Assembly (NCBI GenBank): GCA_937888825.1
Contig: CALBFE010000016.1
Location: forward strand, 41,292-105,291
Origin: an uncultured Actinomycetes bacterium
GTDB lineage: Bacteria; Actinomycetota; Actinomycetes; Nanopelagicales; Nanopelagicaceae
Direction of reading: 5' to 3'
DNA length: 64,000 bases
A model generated the notes under the pieces. The model ran no database searches and had not been told where the DNA came from. It saw only the letters and a list, made by a program, of their open reading frames with translations. A program made the translations under genes and the position numbers. Below, piece by piece: positions 51,146-61,898 of the stretch; the stretch's first letter is position 1, and each line of letters begins with the position of its first letter.

Positions 51146-51859
51146 TTAAAGCCCTAAAACGTTACGGAGATTTGTTAACTCTCCTTCATTGAGGTTTCGC
51201 CAGCGCCCCTCTGGGGTGTCTCCCAAGGAGATCGGACCAAAGTGAGTTCGGATCAGTCGGAGGACCTGAACATCAACTGCCTCCATGAGCCGGCGAATAA
51301 TGTGGTACCTACCCTCGTGAATCGAGACCTCGAGCCAGGTTGGAGAGAGCTCTTTATAGGTCAAAACACGACCCATTCCATCCTCTAATTCGATGCCTTT
51401 GAGCAGGATTTTATCGATTCCAGTCGGCAGCTTTCCCTCGTGTTCGATGATGTAAGTCTTCTCAAGGCCAAAAGATGGGTGGGTGGCTCGGAAAGTGAGG
51501 TCTCCATCATTGGTCAAAAGGATCAATCCTTCGGAGTCTTTATCAAGGCGCCCAACGTGAAAAAGGCGCTCTTTTCGAAGGTCGATGAAATCACTCAGTG
51601 AAGGTCTGCCATCTGGGTCATACATGGTTGACAAAACACCCTTAGGTTTATGAAGAACCAAATAAGACTTAGACACTGAACGGGTAATTGTCTCACCATC
51701 TACCATGACTTGACTTAATTCAGGGTCAAATTTAGAGCCCATCTCACGAATCGTTAGTCCATCTACGGAAACTCGGCCAGATTCAATGAGCTCATCTGCG
51801 CCTCGGCGGCTGGTAATACCCGCATCAGCAATTATCTTATTAAGGCGCATCTGGCCCAT
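51146..51859 (-). CDS. Ribosomal large/small subunit pseudouridine synthase (RsuA/RluB family)
   Basis: MRLNKIIADAGITSRRGADELIESGRVSVDG; LFHVGRLDKDSEGLILLTNDGDL; EGRYHIIRRLMEAV. Confidence 0.94.
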   Translation of the reverse strand: MGQMRLNKIIADAGITSRRGADELIESGRVSVDGLTIREMGSKFDPELSQVMVDGETITRSVSKSYLVLHKPKGVLSTMYDPDGRPSLSDFIDLRKERLFHVGRLDKDSEGLILLTNDGDLTFRATHPSFGLEKTYIIEHEGKLPTGIDKILLKGIELEDGMGRVLTYKELSPTWLEVSIHEGRYHIIRRLMEAVDVQVLRLIRTHFGPISLGDTPEGRWRNLNEGELTNLRNVLGL

Positions 51860-51901
51860 GGCTATCCTCCCGACAGTCAGGGGTGAAGGATAGCGCGGAA
51901 G

Positions 51902-52453
51902 TTAGTCAGTTAGCGAATCAAGGATTTCATCTAGCCCATCAAGATTTGGCAGGTATGGAGCCAAGGCAGGCAGATCTTCTAGGGAGTTAAGACCTAAACG
52001 CTCTAGGAAGTAGCTAGTCGTTTTATAGAGAATTGCTCCGCTCTCATGTTCAATGCCCGACTCCTCCACTAAACCTCGAGTCACCAAGGTCTTCATAACT
52101 GCCTCGACGTTAACCCCGCGAATGGCTGAAACCCGAGCTCGTGAAACTGGTTGGCGATAAGCAATAACGGAAAGGGTCTCAAGGGCAGCTTGGGTTAAGC
52201 GAGATTGCTGGCCATCTAGGACAAATTTCTCAACGGCGGTGTTGTAGTCAGGGTTGCTATAGAAGCGCCATCCCCCGTTAATTTTACGAAGGGAGAAACC
52301 TCGATCATCATAAGTAGTGACCAGGTGGGCCAGGGCGGCTTCAACTTCATCAACGCTCTTCTCTAGAACCTGGGCCAAAATGATCTCCGAAACAGGCTCA
52401 TCAACGACCATCAGGATCGCTTCGATAGAACGTTCAACTTCTACATTAGACAT
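51902..52453 (-). CDS. scpB: Segregation and condensation protein B
   Basis: IEAILMVVDEPVSEIILAQVLE; LSVIAYRQPVSRARVSAIRGVNVEAVMKTLVTRGLVEE; start trimmed from 52480. Confidence 0.94.
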   Translation of the reverse strand: MSNVEVERSIEAILMVVDEPVSEIILAQVLEKSVDEVEAALAHLVTTYDDRGFSLRKINGGWRFYSNPDYNTAVEKFVLDGQQSRLTQAALETLSVIAYRQPVSRARVSAIRGVNVEAVMKTLVTRGLVEESGIEHESGAILYKTTSYFLERLGLNSLEDLPALAPYLPNLDGLDEILDSLTD

Positions 52454-53318
52454 TCGTACTACCTTCTGTTTGGTCCGCATCTTCTAAAACTACGGGTATA
52501 TCAAACTCGTCAGTCACCTCAACTTCACCAGACTCTGAACCGGTCCAGGAGATCTGCAGCTCTCCTAGGGCTATTACCTGGTCAAAGCGCAAAACCCCTT
52601 GGCGATAGAGATCGAGCAGAGCCAGGAATCGAGCCACAATCACCAAAGTGTTTTCGGCATCTGAAACCAAATTTCTAAAACTCATCGACTTGAATCTGCG
52701 CAAAGCCTCAATCACAACTCGAGACTCTTCTGCCACACTGACCATTTGCTGATAGAGATGCTCCATACTCACAACTGGTGAAACTTTAGGAGTCAGAACG
52801 CGATCGGCGATAGCGGCAAAGCGCTGTGGCCCCACTCCGATGAGTACTTCGGGAAGCAGAGCGCTCAACGTTGGATCCAGAGCGACAACACGAGGGAAGA
52901 ACTTATCGGCCGTAGTGATGCGCTCACTAAAGGTTGCTGCGATCTCCTTGAAGGCTCGGTACTGAAGCAGGCGGGCAAAGAGAATGTCGCGAGCCTCAAG
53001 AAGAGCGAGATCTTCCTCGTCATCTACTTCACCACTTGGCAAAAGCCTTGCCGCTTTCAAATCTAACAAGGTTGCAGCCACAACTAGGAATTCTGTGGCC
53101 TGATCTAAGCGCCAGCCCTCTCCTGAGGCCTCCAGAGCCCGAATAAAGGCTATGAATTCATCGGTTACCAAGCTCAGAGATATCTCAGTGATATCCATCT
53201 TGTGGCGAGAAATAAGTTGTAGGAGTAGGTCAAAAGGACCATCGAAGTTATCGAGGTGGACGGAGAAAGCCCCAGCTACGGCGTTAACATCCTTTGATTC
53301 CTCCAGTGATAAATCCAT
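52446..53318 (-). CDS. scpA: Segregation and condensation protein A
   Basis: FSVHLDNFDGPFDLLLQLISRHKMDITEISLSLVTDEFIAFI; adjacent to scpB. Confidence 0.95.
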   Translation of the reverse strand: MDLSLEESKDVNAVAGAFSVHLDNFDGPFDLLLQLISRHKMDITEISLSLVTDEFIAFIRALEASGEGWRLDQATEFLVVAATLLDLKAARLLPSGEVDDEEDLALLEARDILFARLLQYRAFKEIAATFSERITTADKFFPRVVALDPTLSALLPEVLIGVGPQRFAAIADRVLTPKVSPVVSMEHLYQQMVSVAEESRVVIEALRRFKSMSFRNLVSDAENTLVIVARFLALLDLYRQGVLRFDQVIALGELQISWTGSESGEVEVTDEFDIPVVLEDADQTEGSTNV

Positions 53319-53399
53319 GGCGCCACCCTACTTCACAGTTGCTCCAGTTCTAGGTAGCGCGTAGGCTCGCGCTCAATTCACTGAAAAGAGGTTTGACGC

Positions 53400-54284
53400 T
53401 TGAACGCTAAATCGACAAAGCAAGAAGATGTAGCAACTACTGCAACTCTTCTCGGCAAAAGTGCGGCAAGTATCCCTACACCTGCTCCAATTACCGAGCA
53501 TGGGAATGCAAAAGTGGTAGCGATCTTCAACCAAAAAGGTGGAGTCGGTAAGACCACTACAACAATTAATCTTGGCGCATCCCTAGCCGAAATGGGTCGT
53601 CGCGTTCTACTCGTGGATTTTGATCCTCAAGGTGGTCTCTCACTTGGTCTAGGTGTTAATGCCCATTCACTTCCACTGGAACAAACTGTTTATTACGCAC
53701 TGATGACTCCAACTGCAAATGTGGATTCAATCATTCTTAAGTCTGCAGTGCCCGGACTTGATTTCTTACCTGCCAACCGCGACCTTGGAACAGCTGAAAC
53801 CACGTTGGGCGCAGAAATTGGCGGCCAGCAATATCTCAAGCGCGCATTGGGTTCAGTGCGCGATTACTACGACGTTATCTTGATTGACTGCCAACCAACA
53901 ATGGGTCAGCTAACGATCAACGCGCTGGTTGCAGCCGATGAAGTTATTGTTCCTTTGCAATGTGAATATTTCGCTCTTCATGGATTCATTGAACTTAAAG
54001 GCAACTTGGACAAGGTTAAAAACTTCCTTAATCCAAATTTACGTCTTGTTGGTATTTTGGCGACAATGTATGACAAGAAGACTTCACATAATCGTCAAGT
54101 TCTAGAGCGTATTCTGGAGCAGTTCCCACAAGATGTATTTGAAACAATTATTGCTAAGACGATTCGTTTCCCAGAAACAACTGTTGTTGGTGAACCAATC
54201 ACCACATATGCAACCAGCTCAGGTGGCGCAGCTTCATACCGCCGTCTAGCGAGAGAACTTATTGCCCGAGGAGGCGCACGATGA
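53400..54284 (+). CDS. parA: ParA-family ATPase
   Basis: TTG start; deviant Walker A FNQKGGVGKTTTTINLGASLAEMGRRVLLVDFDPQGGLSLGLG; VILIDCQPTMGQLTINALVAADEVIVPLQCEYFALHG. Confidence 0.93.
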   Translation: MNAKSTKQEDVATTATLLGKSAASIPTPAPITEHGNAKVVAIFNQKGGVGKTTTTINLGASLAEMGRRVLLVDFDPQGGLSLGLGVNAHSLPLEQTVYYALMTPTANVDSIILKSAVPGLDFLPANRDLGTAETTLGAEIGGQQYLKRALGSVRDYYDVILIDCQPTMGQLTINALVAADEVIVPLQCEYFALHGFIELKGNLDKVKNFLNPNLRLVGILATMYDKKTSHNRQVLERILEQFPQDVFETIIAKTIRFPETTVVGEPITTYATSSGGAASYRRLARELIARGGAR

Positions 54285-54691
54285 CACGTAGAGCAAATCT
54301 TCCAGGTGCTGATGAACTTTTCCGTTCAACGGCTCCAGCGCTAAGTGCAGTCCCTGCACAAAGTGAAACTCTGACACCGCTTGTGCCACCAGCCATTGCA
54401 ACTCCTAAAGCGCCATCAAGCAAAAAAGGTGTTCGCACAATCGCACGTCGTCGCGTAACAACAGTAGATCGTTCACCGTCTGGACGTGAGCGCCATGATG
54501 AGAAGATCACTGTTTACCTATCCCCTGACGAACTCTTTGAATTAGATCAGGCACGTTTACAACTTCGTGGAGATCTTGGATTAGCCGTTGATCGCGGTCG
54601 CATTGTGCGCGAATCAATCGCAGTAATCATTGCTGATCTTGAAGCAAAAGGTGATCAAAGTATTCTTGCCCGCCGTTTACGCGGACTCTAA
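54281..54691 (+). CDS. Putative ribbon-helix-helix DNA-binding protein, partner of ParA
   Basis: ATGA overlap with parA; disordered basic N-terminus then EKITVYLSPDELFELDQARLQLRGDLGLAVDRGRIVRESIAVIIADLEAKG (beta-alpha-alpha pattern). Confidence 0.7.
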   Translation: MTRRANLPGADELFRSTAPALSAVPAQSETLTPLVPPAIATPKAPSSKKGVRTIARRRVTTVDRSPSGRERHDEKITVYLSPDELFELDQARLQLRGDLGLAVDRGRIVRESIAVIIADLEAKGDQSILARRLRGL

Positions 54692-54697
54692 GAACTA

Positions 54698-55627
54698 CTA
54701 ATCGCGTGCTCGCGGATGAGCTAGTGAATAACTTTCTCTCACTTTATCGATAGTTATGAGGGTATAAATCTGCGTTGTTGTGACAGAGGAATGTCCTAGT
54801 AGTTCTTGCACCACACGGATGTCTGCGCCTCCATCTAATAGATGCGTGGCATAGGAGTGCCTAAACACGTGAGGCGAAACGTGAGCCTCTATTCCTGCAT
54901 CCTTAGCTGCTCTAATCACCATATTCCAGGCGGACTGTCGAGTTAACCGCACTCCCCTGGAGTTAAGAAATAGCGCGATATTTGTCTTTGAATTCTTAGC
55001 TGCAAGCATGGGACGTATACGAACTAAGTAATCAGTGATTGCCTTGGTAGCAAAGGAACCAAGTGGAACTATTCGCTCCTTGGAACCCTTACCGCGCAAT
55101 TTCAAAGTCGTAATCTCGCCATCGACGCTTTGTGCACTTGCAATATCTGCAATATTAATTCCCACTAATTCCGAAACACGAGCACCGCTGCTATATAAAA
55201 GCTCAATCATGGCCTGATCTCGCAAAGTTATCGGCTCACTTTCCCTATACGCAGCTTTTATCAATGACATGATTTGATCGATTGTTAACGCCTTTGGCAG
55301 TCGTCGCTTTGATTGGCTTGGAGACATCTCAAAAGTTGGATTAGCTATTCCGAATTCACTCATGGCATGTTTGAAAAATGATCTCAAAGTTGAATTGATG
55401 CGACTGATGCTTGCAGGAGAAGAATCTGCGCCTTTGAGAAATACTTCAAAATCAGAGATAACTTGTGGATCAACATCGCCTAACGGTTTTCCGTTAAGGA
55501 AGTTTTCAAACTTAACTAAATCCCTTCGATAAGCCACGATTGTGTGAACAGATAAACCACGTTCAATAGTTAAATGATTAAGAAACGAAGTAGAAACTAA
55601 ATCAAAGTTCAACGCTTGCATATCCAT
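54698..55627 (-). CDS. xerD: Site-specific tyrosine recombinase XerD/XerC
   Basis: FLNHLTIERGLSVHTIVAYRRDLVKF; ELLYSSGARVSELVGI; HVFRHSYATHLLDGGADIRVVQELLGHSSVTTTQIYT. Confidence 0.95.
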   Translation of the reverse strand: MDMQALNFDLVSTSFLNHLTIERGLSVHTIVAYRRDLVKFENFLNGKPLGDVDPQVISDFEVFLKGADSSPASISRINSTLRSFFKHAMSEFGIANPTFEMSPSQSKRRLPKALTIDQIMSLIKAAYRESEPITLRDQAMIELLYSSGARVSELVGINIADIASAQSVDGEITTLKLRGKGSKERIVPLGSFATKAITDYLVRIRPMLAAKNSKTNIALFLNSRGVRLTRQSAWNMVIRAAKDAGIEAHVSPHVFRHSYATHLLDGGADIRVVQELLGHSSVTTTQIYTLITIDKVRESYSLAHPRARD

Positions 55628-56699
55628 GAGCTTTGGCTACGGCTTGATAATAGATCCGCCCATTATGAACATTGAGTCCTTTAGCTAAGTTGGGATCGTC
55701 TGCGCATGCCTTTTCCCAGCCATGATTGGCAATAGCTAAGGCATAAGGCAAGGTGGCATTTGTGAGGGCATACGTGCTTGCAACCGGGACTGCGCCTGGC
55801 ATATTGGCAACGCAGTAGAAAATAGAGTTGTGGACTTGATACGTTGGCTCTGCATGTGTTGTCGCGCGAGAATCTTCAAAGCACCCGCCTTGATCAATTG
55901 CGATATCTACTAAAACTGAACCAGATTTCATCTGTGCCACTAAAGCGTTTGAAACCAATTTCGGAGCTTTAGCCCCATGGACAAGTACTGCCCCGATAAC
56001 TAAATCCGCCAGTTTCACTTCGCGCTCAATCGCATGCTTTGACGCAGTTAATGTCTTAATACGACCGCCATAAATCGTGTCGATGTATTGCAGACGAGAA
56101 ACTGAACGATCAATGATTGTCACATCTGCACCCATTCCCACAGCAATAACTGCAGCGTTTAACCCAGCAACGCCCCCGCCAATAACTAGGACTTTACCCA
56201 GTGCCACTCCTGGTACTCCCCCGAGTAATACACCTCGGCCACCATGGGGACGTTGCAATGCAGTAGCACCTACTTGTGTCGCAAGTCGTCCAGCAACTTC
56301 ACTCATGGGAGTTAGCAATGGCAGTTGTCCATCAACTTCAACGGTCTCATATGCAATTGCAGTTATTTTACTAGCCACTAACGCATCCGTGCACGCCTTA
56401 GATGCAGCAAGGTGAAGATAGGTAAACAATGTTTGATTTTTACGAAGTAGTGAATATTCACTTTCAATAGGTTCCTTAACTTTAAGAACCAAATCAGCTT
56501 TTGCCCAGACGTCGCTGGCTTGTGCAAGGATGCTCGCACCGACTGCGATAAAATCTTGATCGGTGATAGCAGATCCCAGACCTGCGTCGGCTTCAATAAC
56601 TACTTGATGACCGGCTGCAACAAACTCGCTAACGCCTTCTGGTGTGATAGCAACTCGTGATTCGTGGATCTTTATCTCTTTTGGTATTCCAACGATCAT
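55602..56699 (-). CDS. ald: Alanine dehydrogenase
   Basis: MIVGIPKEIKIHESRVAITPEGVSEFVAAGHQVVIEADAGLGSAITDQDF; VLVIGGGVAGLNAAVIAVGMGADVTIIDRS. Confidence 0.96.
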   Translation of the reverse strand: MIVGIPKEIKIHESRVAITPEGVSEFVAAGHQVVIEADAGLGSAITDQDFIAVGASILAQASDVWAKADLVLKVKEPIESEYSLLRKNQTLFTYLHLAASKACTDALVASKITAIAYETVEVDGQLPLLTPMSEVAGRLATQVGATALQRPHGGRGVLLGGVPGVALGKVLVIGGGVAGLNAAVIAVGMGADVTIIDRSVSRLQYIDTIYGGRIKTLTASKHAIEREVKLADLVIGAVLVHGAKAPKLVSNALVAQMKSGSVLVDIAIDQGGCFEDSRATTHAEPTYQVHNSIFYCVANMPGAVPVASTYALTNATLPYALAIANHGWEKACADDPNLAKGLNVHNGRIYYQAVAKAHGYASVEL

Positions 56700-58334
56700 T
56701 TACTTACCTTTCGCTGCTACCGCCGCTTTAATCAATCCAACAAAGAGTGGGTGTGGCTTAGTTGGACGTGAACGTAGCTCAGGATGAGCCTGTGTTCCTA
56801 CGTAGTAAGGATGCACCTCTCGAGGCAGTTCCACAAACTCCACCAAGTCACGCTGCGTAAACATGCCTGAAAAAACTAACCCAGCCTTTGAAATCTTCTC
56901 ACGATACTCATTGTTGACTTCATAGCGATGACGATGACGCTCTGATATCTCAAGTGATCCATACGTATCTGCAACTACTGAGCCTTTAAGCAGATCTGCT
57001 TTGTAGAGACCTAAACGCATTGTGCCGCCCATGTCGCCTTCGCCTGCAACAACATGTTTTTGATCATCCATAGTTGCAATCACTGGTGTTCCAGAATTGG
57101 AGAACTCAGCAGAAATGGCATCCTTTATGCCAGCTAGGTTTCTAGCAGCTTCAATCACCATACACTGCAACCCTAAACACAATCCCAGCGTTGGAATCTT
57201 GTTTTCACGAGCAAATTTAAGCGCGCCAACTTTTCCTTCAATGCCTCGAATTCCAAAACCCCCAGGAACGACAATGGCATCTAAGCCACCCAGATGCTTC
57301 TTTGCACCCTCGGCGCTTTCGCACTCATCACTTGCTATCCAAACAATTTCGATCTTTGCTTCATTAGCAAAGCCACCGGCGCGTAGAGCTTCAGAGACTG
57401 AAAGGTAGGCATCAGGCAGATCAATATATTTTCCTACTAAGCCGACTCGCACATGGTGCTTTGGATGATGAACTTTTTGCAGCAAGACATCCCACTCCCC
57501 CCACACCACTTCATGTCCACCCAGGTCAAGGCGCTTTACAACGTAGGAATCTAAGCCTTCAGAGTGCAACACCTTAGGAATGTCATAAATTGATGGTGCA
57601 TCCATTGCAGCTACTACGGCTTCTAAATCAACGTCACACATCAGTGAAATCTTCTTCTTAACTCCCAGTGGTATCTCGCGATCTGAACGCAAAACAATTG
57701 CATCCGGAGCAATACCAATGCTGCGAAGGGCTGCTACGGAGTGCTGTGTTGGCTTGGTTTTTAGTTCACCTGAAGGGCCAATGTATGGAACAAGGGAAAT
57801 GTGTAAATAGAAAACATTGTCGCGGCCGACTTCTTGGCGAATCTGTCGAATGGATTCCAGGAATGGTTGAGATTCAATATCTCCCACTGTTCCGCCAACC
57901 TCAGTGATGACCAAATCAATATCAGGTGCTGCCATTGCGCGGATGCGCTCTTTAATCTCATTGGTGATGTGTGGAATAACTTGAACTGTTTCCCCTAAAT
58001 ACTCACCGCGGCGCTCTCTTGCAATAACTCGTGAATAAACCTGACCAGTTGTGACGTTAGCTGATCCGTGCAAATTAGTATCAAGGAATCTTTCGTAGTG
58101 ACCGATATCTAAATCGGTTTCAGCACCATCATCGGTTACGAATACTTCACCGTGTTGAAATGGATTCATCGTGCCTGGATCAACATTGAGATATGGATCG
58201 AGCTTTTGCATCGTTACCCGGATGCCACGAGCTACTAATAACCTGCCGAGTGATGAGGCGGTGAGTCCTTTGCCGAGTGAAGAGGCGACTCCGCCAGTTA
58301 CAAATAAGTGTTTAGTCACATGAGGTTGGCCCAT
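56700..58334 (-). CDS. pyrG: CTP synthase
   Basis: [48 protein letters not shown]; start trimmed from 58352. Confidence 0.97.
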   Translation of the reverse strand: MGQPHVTKHLFVTGGVASSLGKGLTASSLGRLLVARGIRVTMQKLDPYLNVDPGTMNPFQHGEVFVTDDGAETDLDIGHYERFLDTNLHGSANVTTGQVYSRVIARERRGEYLGETVQVIPHITNEIKERIRAMAAPDIDLVITEVGGTVGDIESQPFLESIRQIRQEVGRDNVFYLHISLVPYIGPSGELKTKPTQHSVAALRSIGIAPDAIVLRSDREIPLGVKKKISLMCDVDLEAVVAAMDAPSIYDIPKVLHSEGLDSYVVKRLDLGGHEVVWGEWDVLLQKVHHPKHHVRVGLVGKYIDLPDAYLSVSEALRAGGFANEAKIEIVWIASDECESAEGAKKHLGGLDAIVVPGGFGIRGIEGKVGALKFARENKIPTLGLCLGLQCMVIEAARNLAGIKDAISAEFSNSGTPVIATMDDQKHVVAGEGDMGGTMRLGLYKADLLKGSVVADTYGSLEISERHRHRYEVNNEYREKISKAGLVFSGMFTQRDLVEFVELPREVHPYYVGTQAHPELRSRPTKPHPLFVGLIKAAVAAKGK

Positions 58335-58360
58335 GGAAGACCAACCTATCATCGAATTTA

Positions 58361-60088
58361 CTATCGCTTCGACAGGGGCAGTTCTAGGAGTTCGGTGGCG
58401 TGTTCACGCGCGCTTGTTGAGCTCTCCATTCCCGCCAACATGCGGGCAATCTCCTCGATGCGATCCTCTTTGACTACTTTTCGAACGTTGCTCTCGGTAA
58501 CAGAACCATCTGAGTTCTTAGTCACGACAAAATGTGAATCAGCCCAAGCGGCAACTTGAGGCAGGTGTGTTACCACAATGACTTGTGCATGCTCAGAGAG
58601 TGCATGCAAACGTCGTCCAACTTCAATTGCAGCTTTACCGCCAACCCCAGCATCTACTTCATCAAAAACATATGTTCCAACTGGATGTGTAGCAGCAAGA
58701 ACTACTTCTAGAGCCAACATCACTCGAGACATTTCACCACCACTTGCACCTTTAGCAAGTGGAACAAGCGGTCCATCTTTATGTCCGCGAATAAGCATTG
58801 CTATCTCATCACAACCGAGCGCGCTGAAATCAGATTCTTTTAATGCGTCGTAGTCAGCACTTTCAAGCTGGCAATGAAAGGAAGTGTGTGGCATAGAAAG
58901 TTGCTGAATCTCCTTTGTCACTTGTTCAGATAACTTGCCTGCACTTTGCGTGCGGATGCTTGTGAGTAATTTCGCTGTTGTTACTAGCTTTTTTTTGATC
59001 CCGCTTAGTTCAGTTTCCAACTCCTTTAAACGCTCATCACCGCCTTCAAGATCAGCAATTGCATTCTTTGAACTCTCAAAGCGCTCGATAAGAGCGATTA
59101 ACTCATCGTCGGCAGATTGTGAACCGCCATATTTTTTTATGAGCGCATTAATTTCAGCTTTTCGGCTATTTAAATAATCTAAGCGAGCAGGGTCGGCCTC
59201 TAAATTAGATATATATGAGGCTAAAACTCCCTTTGCATCATCAACTAAGAAAAATGCTTCGCTCACCTTTTGATAGAGCTCCTCGATTTGAGGATCTTTG
59301 GCTCGCACCAAATCAAGTGATTTCCTAGCTATTCCAAGTGTTGTCAGAGAACCTGACTCCTCTTCCTCAATAACTGAAGAGGCGCTTTGTGCAGCCAATC
59401 GCAAATCCTCAACGCTTGATAAGCGCCCTATCTCGGTAGTGATCTGTTGTAGCTCGCCCCGCTCCAATTTCAATTTACCCATAACAGTTGCAAACTCACG
59501 TAGTTCACTTAACTGTGCATCCCTTGAATCAATGCTTTTCTTCATCGCAGAAATTCGGGACTTAAGCTCGTGATAGTTGGCCAACTCGCTTTGATAATTC
59601 ATCAACGCACTATTTAACTCTTTGCCACCAAATCGATCGAGTAAATCGCGCTGCTTGGCGGCCTTAGTCATGTTCAAGTTAGCGGCTTGAGCATGCACCT
59701 CTACCAGATTCTCACTGGCCGCAGCTAAGACGCTAGATGGAACTGCTATTGCATTACTCGTTGCTTTACTTTTGCCATCTGCGTTAACAGTTCTTGTAAG
59801 AATCAACTGTCCATCTTCAACTTCTAATCCTGCTTCTTCAAAAGAAGCATGCAGAGACTTTGGCACACTGAAGCTTCCACTTGCGACTAACCGTTCGCTG
59901 CCCTTTCGTACCAGTGAACTATCGCTTTTTCCCCCCAGAATTAGATTCAAAGCGGTCAGAATCATTGTTTTGCCTGCGCCAGTTTCACCCGTTAAAACAG
60001 TTAAACCCGGGGATATTTCAAGGATGGAGTGCTCAATAACTCCAATAGAGCGAATAGATATTTCTTCTAGAAATGTGCGATCACTCAC
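58361..60088 (-). CDS. recN: DNA repair protein RecN
   Basis: [96 protein letters not shown] start 60088 preferred. Confidence 0.94.
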   Translation of the reverse strand: MSDRTFLEEISIRSIGVIEHSILEISPGLTVLTGETGAGKTMILTALNLILGGKSDSSLVRKGSERLVASGSFSVPKSLHASFEEAGLEVEDGQLILTRTVNADGKSKATSNAIAVPSSVLAAASENLVEVHAQAANLNMTKAAKQRDLLDRFGGKELNSALMNYQSELANYHELKSRISAMKKSIDSRDAQLSELREFATVMGKLKLERGELQQITTEIGRLSSVEDLRLAAQSASSVIEEEESGSLTTLGIARKSLDLVRAKDPQIEELYQKVSEAFFLVDDAKGVLASYISNLEADPARLDYLNSRKAEINALIKKYGGSQSADDELIALIERFESSKNAIADLEGGDERLKELETELSGIKKKLVTTAKLLTSIRTQSAGKLSEQVTKEIQQLSMPHTSFHCQLESADYDALKESDFSALGCDEIAMLIRGHKDGPLVPLAKGASGGEMSRVMLALEVVLAATHPVGTYVFDEVDAGVGGKAAIEVGRRLHALSEHAQVIVVTHLPQVAAWADSHFVVTKNSDGSVTESNVRKVVKEDRIEEIARMLAGMESSTSAREHATELLELPLSKR

Positions 60089-60938
60089 CGCGCCAGCCCT
60101 CAACGGGAAGTTTGAATTTGGCCACCAATCGATCACTAAATACAGTATTAGTTAAATGTGCCAACTTAACAACGTGAGAATCCTTGGTGATAACGACACG
60201 ATCACCTGATAGCAACTCAAACTTGCGCAATGAATCGGCAGATAAAACTGCCTCTTTTGATTCCACTTTCACAACAATTTCAGATTGTGGAGAGATAACT
60301 AGTGGACGCGAGAACAAAGCATGAGCTGAGATTGGCAACACCACGAGTGCATCTACTTCAGGCCAGACCACAGGTCCTCCGGCAGAGAAAGCGTAAGCAG
60401 TTGAGCCAGTTGGCGTGGAACAGATCAAGCCATCACAGCCCCAACGTGAAATAGGACGACCATCAATTTCAAGAAAAAGTTCCACCATCGTTGATCGCTC
60501 GCGCTCTACCGTTACTTCATTGAGTGCCCAGCCCTCGGCAACAGTTTCGCCATCTCGTTTAACTGCATATTGCAAAACCATTCGCGAATCCAAAACATAT
60601 TCACGCTTTGTGATTGCTGAAACAATTGTCAAAAGAGTGGGCTTCTCAACTTCGGCTAAAAATCCAACATGTCCCAAATTCACGCCCAACAATGGAATTT
60701 CCTGCCCGCGCGCAACTTCTGCAGCGCGCAACATTGTGCCATCTCCACCTAAAACAACAGCTACCTCAAGTTGTGGCAAAGATTCGACATCACGCTTAAC
60801 AACTCCTGGAATTGCTACATCGGAGATTGTGAACAGTGAAAATCCAGCAGCTACAAAATCTTTCGCAAGAACCGTCGCCGCATCTACTGCTTCCTTACGT
60901 GAAGGGTTGCAGACAAGTAAAAGATTGCGCTCACTCAT
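60081..60938 (-). CDS. nadK: NAD kinase
   Basis: VAVVLGGDGTMLRAAEVARGQEIPLLGVNLGHVGFLAEVEK; DGLICSTPTGSTAYAFSAGGPVVWPEVDALVV. Confidence 0.96.
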   Translation of the reverse strand: MSERNLLLVCNPSRKEAVDAATVLAKDFVAAGFSLFTISDVAIPGVVKRDVESLPQLEVAVVLGGDGTMLRAAEVARGQEIPLLGVNLGHVGFLAEVEKPTLLTIVSAITKREYVLDSRMVLQYAVKRDGETVAEGWALNEVTVERERSTMVELFLEIDGRPISRWGCDGLICSTPTGSTAYAFSAGGPVVWPEVDALVVLPISAHALFSRPLVISPQSEIVVKVESKEAVLSADSLRKFELLSGDRVVITKDSHVVKLAHLTNTVFSDRLVAKFKLPVEGWRGE

Positions 60939-61727
60939 TTATTGCGGTCCTATCGCTATCGCTTGATCAAGTGCCTCATGATTAATCTCTGGGGCTCCTC
61001 GACGCAGCCACAAAAAATACTCAACATTTCCAGCTGGTCCAGGTAATGGACTAGCTGCAATGCCTAAGGTTCCAAGACCGACATCATAAGCAGAATCTGC
61101 CACCTCTATAACTGCAGCCTTTCTAAGGGCCGGATCACGCACAACTCCCCCTGCTCCAAGCTTTTCGCGACCCACTTCAAACTGTGGTTTCACCATCACG
61201 ACGAAATCAGCTTCTGGCTTTGAGACTGCGGCTAAGGCTGGCAGTACAAGAGTGAGGGAAATAAATGAAAGATCTGCGACGACTAAGTCAATGGGATCTC
61301 CAATCACTTCACCTGTTAGATGACGGATATTCGTGCGATCATGAATTACTACGCGTGGATCTTGGCGGAGCTCCCACGCCAGTTGCCCATAACCGACATC
61401 TACTGCAACAACCTTCTCGGCTCCCCTGCGCAGTAATACGTCGGTAAATCCCCCGGTTGATGCCCCTGCATCTAAACACCTTTTGCCCACAACTTCGACA
61501 CCGGCAAATGCATCAAGTGCGCCAGCTAATTTATGCCCGCCTCTGGAAACAAAATCATCTCTTTTCCCATGCAGTTTTATGGAAGTTTCCGCATCGACCA
61601 TTGTTGCTGGCTTTGTTGCTGGAATTCCATTGACTAAAACTGATCTGGCTTCAATCAAATCCGATGCCTGTTCGCGCGAACGGGCTAAATCCCGGCGCAC
61701 CAACTCAGCATCAAGACGGATTTTCAC
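60939..61727 (-). CDS. tlyA: TlyA-family rRNA (cytidine-2'-O)-methyltransferase
   Basis: RLDAELVRRDLARSREQASDLIEARSVLVNGIPATKPATMV; FVSRGGHKLAGALDAF; CLDAGASTGGFTDVLLRRGAEKVVAVDVGYGQLAWELR. Confidence 0.95.
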   Translation of the reverse strand: MKIRLDAELVRRDLARSREQASDLIEARSVLVNGIPATKPATMVDAETSIKLHGKRDDFVSRGGHKLAGALDAFAGVEVVGKRCLDAGASTGGFTDVLLRRGAEKVVAVDVGYGQLAWELRQDPRVVIHDRTNIRHLTGEVIGDPIDLVVADLSFISLTLVLPALAAVSKPEADFVVMVKPQFEVGREKLGAGGVVRDPALRKAAVIEVADSAYDVGLGTLGIAASPLPGPAGNVEYFLWLRRGAPEINHEALDQAIAIGPQ

Positions 61728-61736
61728 GCGCTCTAC

Positions 61737-61898
61737 TTACAACCCATCGATAGATGAAAGTGCAATAGATAGTTTCTGATGCAATTGTTCATAGCGATCA
61801 CCATGATCGTTAACGTTCATTGAATCGATTTCTACCAATTCACTTCGAATCTCTTCTACTAAATTCTCACCTTGTGTGTACTCAGAGGCAGTTGTCAT
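61737..61898 (-). CDS. Small conserved-type hypothetical protein (53 aa), below the ORF-track length cut-off
   Basis: Read directly on the minus strand: MTTASEYTQGENLVEEIRSELVEIDSMNVNDHGDRYEQLHQKLSIALSSIDGL*. ATGA overlap with the upstream gene; fills the gap before tlyA. Confidence 0.75.
   Translation of the reverse strand: MTTASEYTQGENLVEEIRSELVEIDSMNVNDHGDRYEQLHQKLSIALSSIDGL

Noticed and set aside
54741-54756. Additional TTATCGATAG-like site inside xerD
   Set aside because: Single imperfect copy within a coding region; not counted in the intergenic motif cluster.
60415-60966. 183-aa plus-strand ORF antisense to nadK
   Set aside because: Ser/Thr-rich shadow ORF over conserved nadK motifs.
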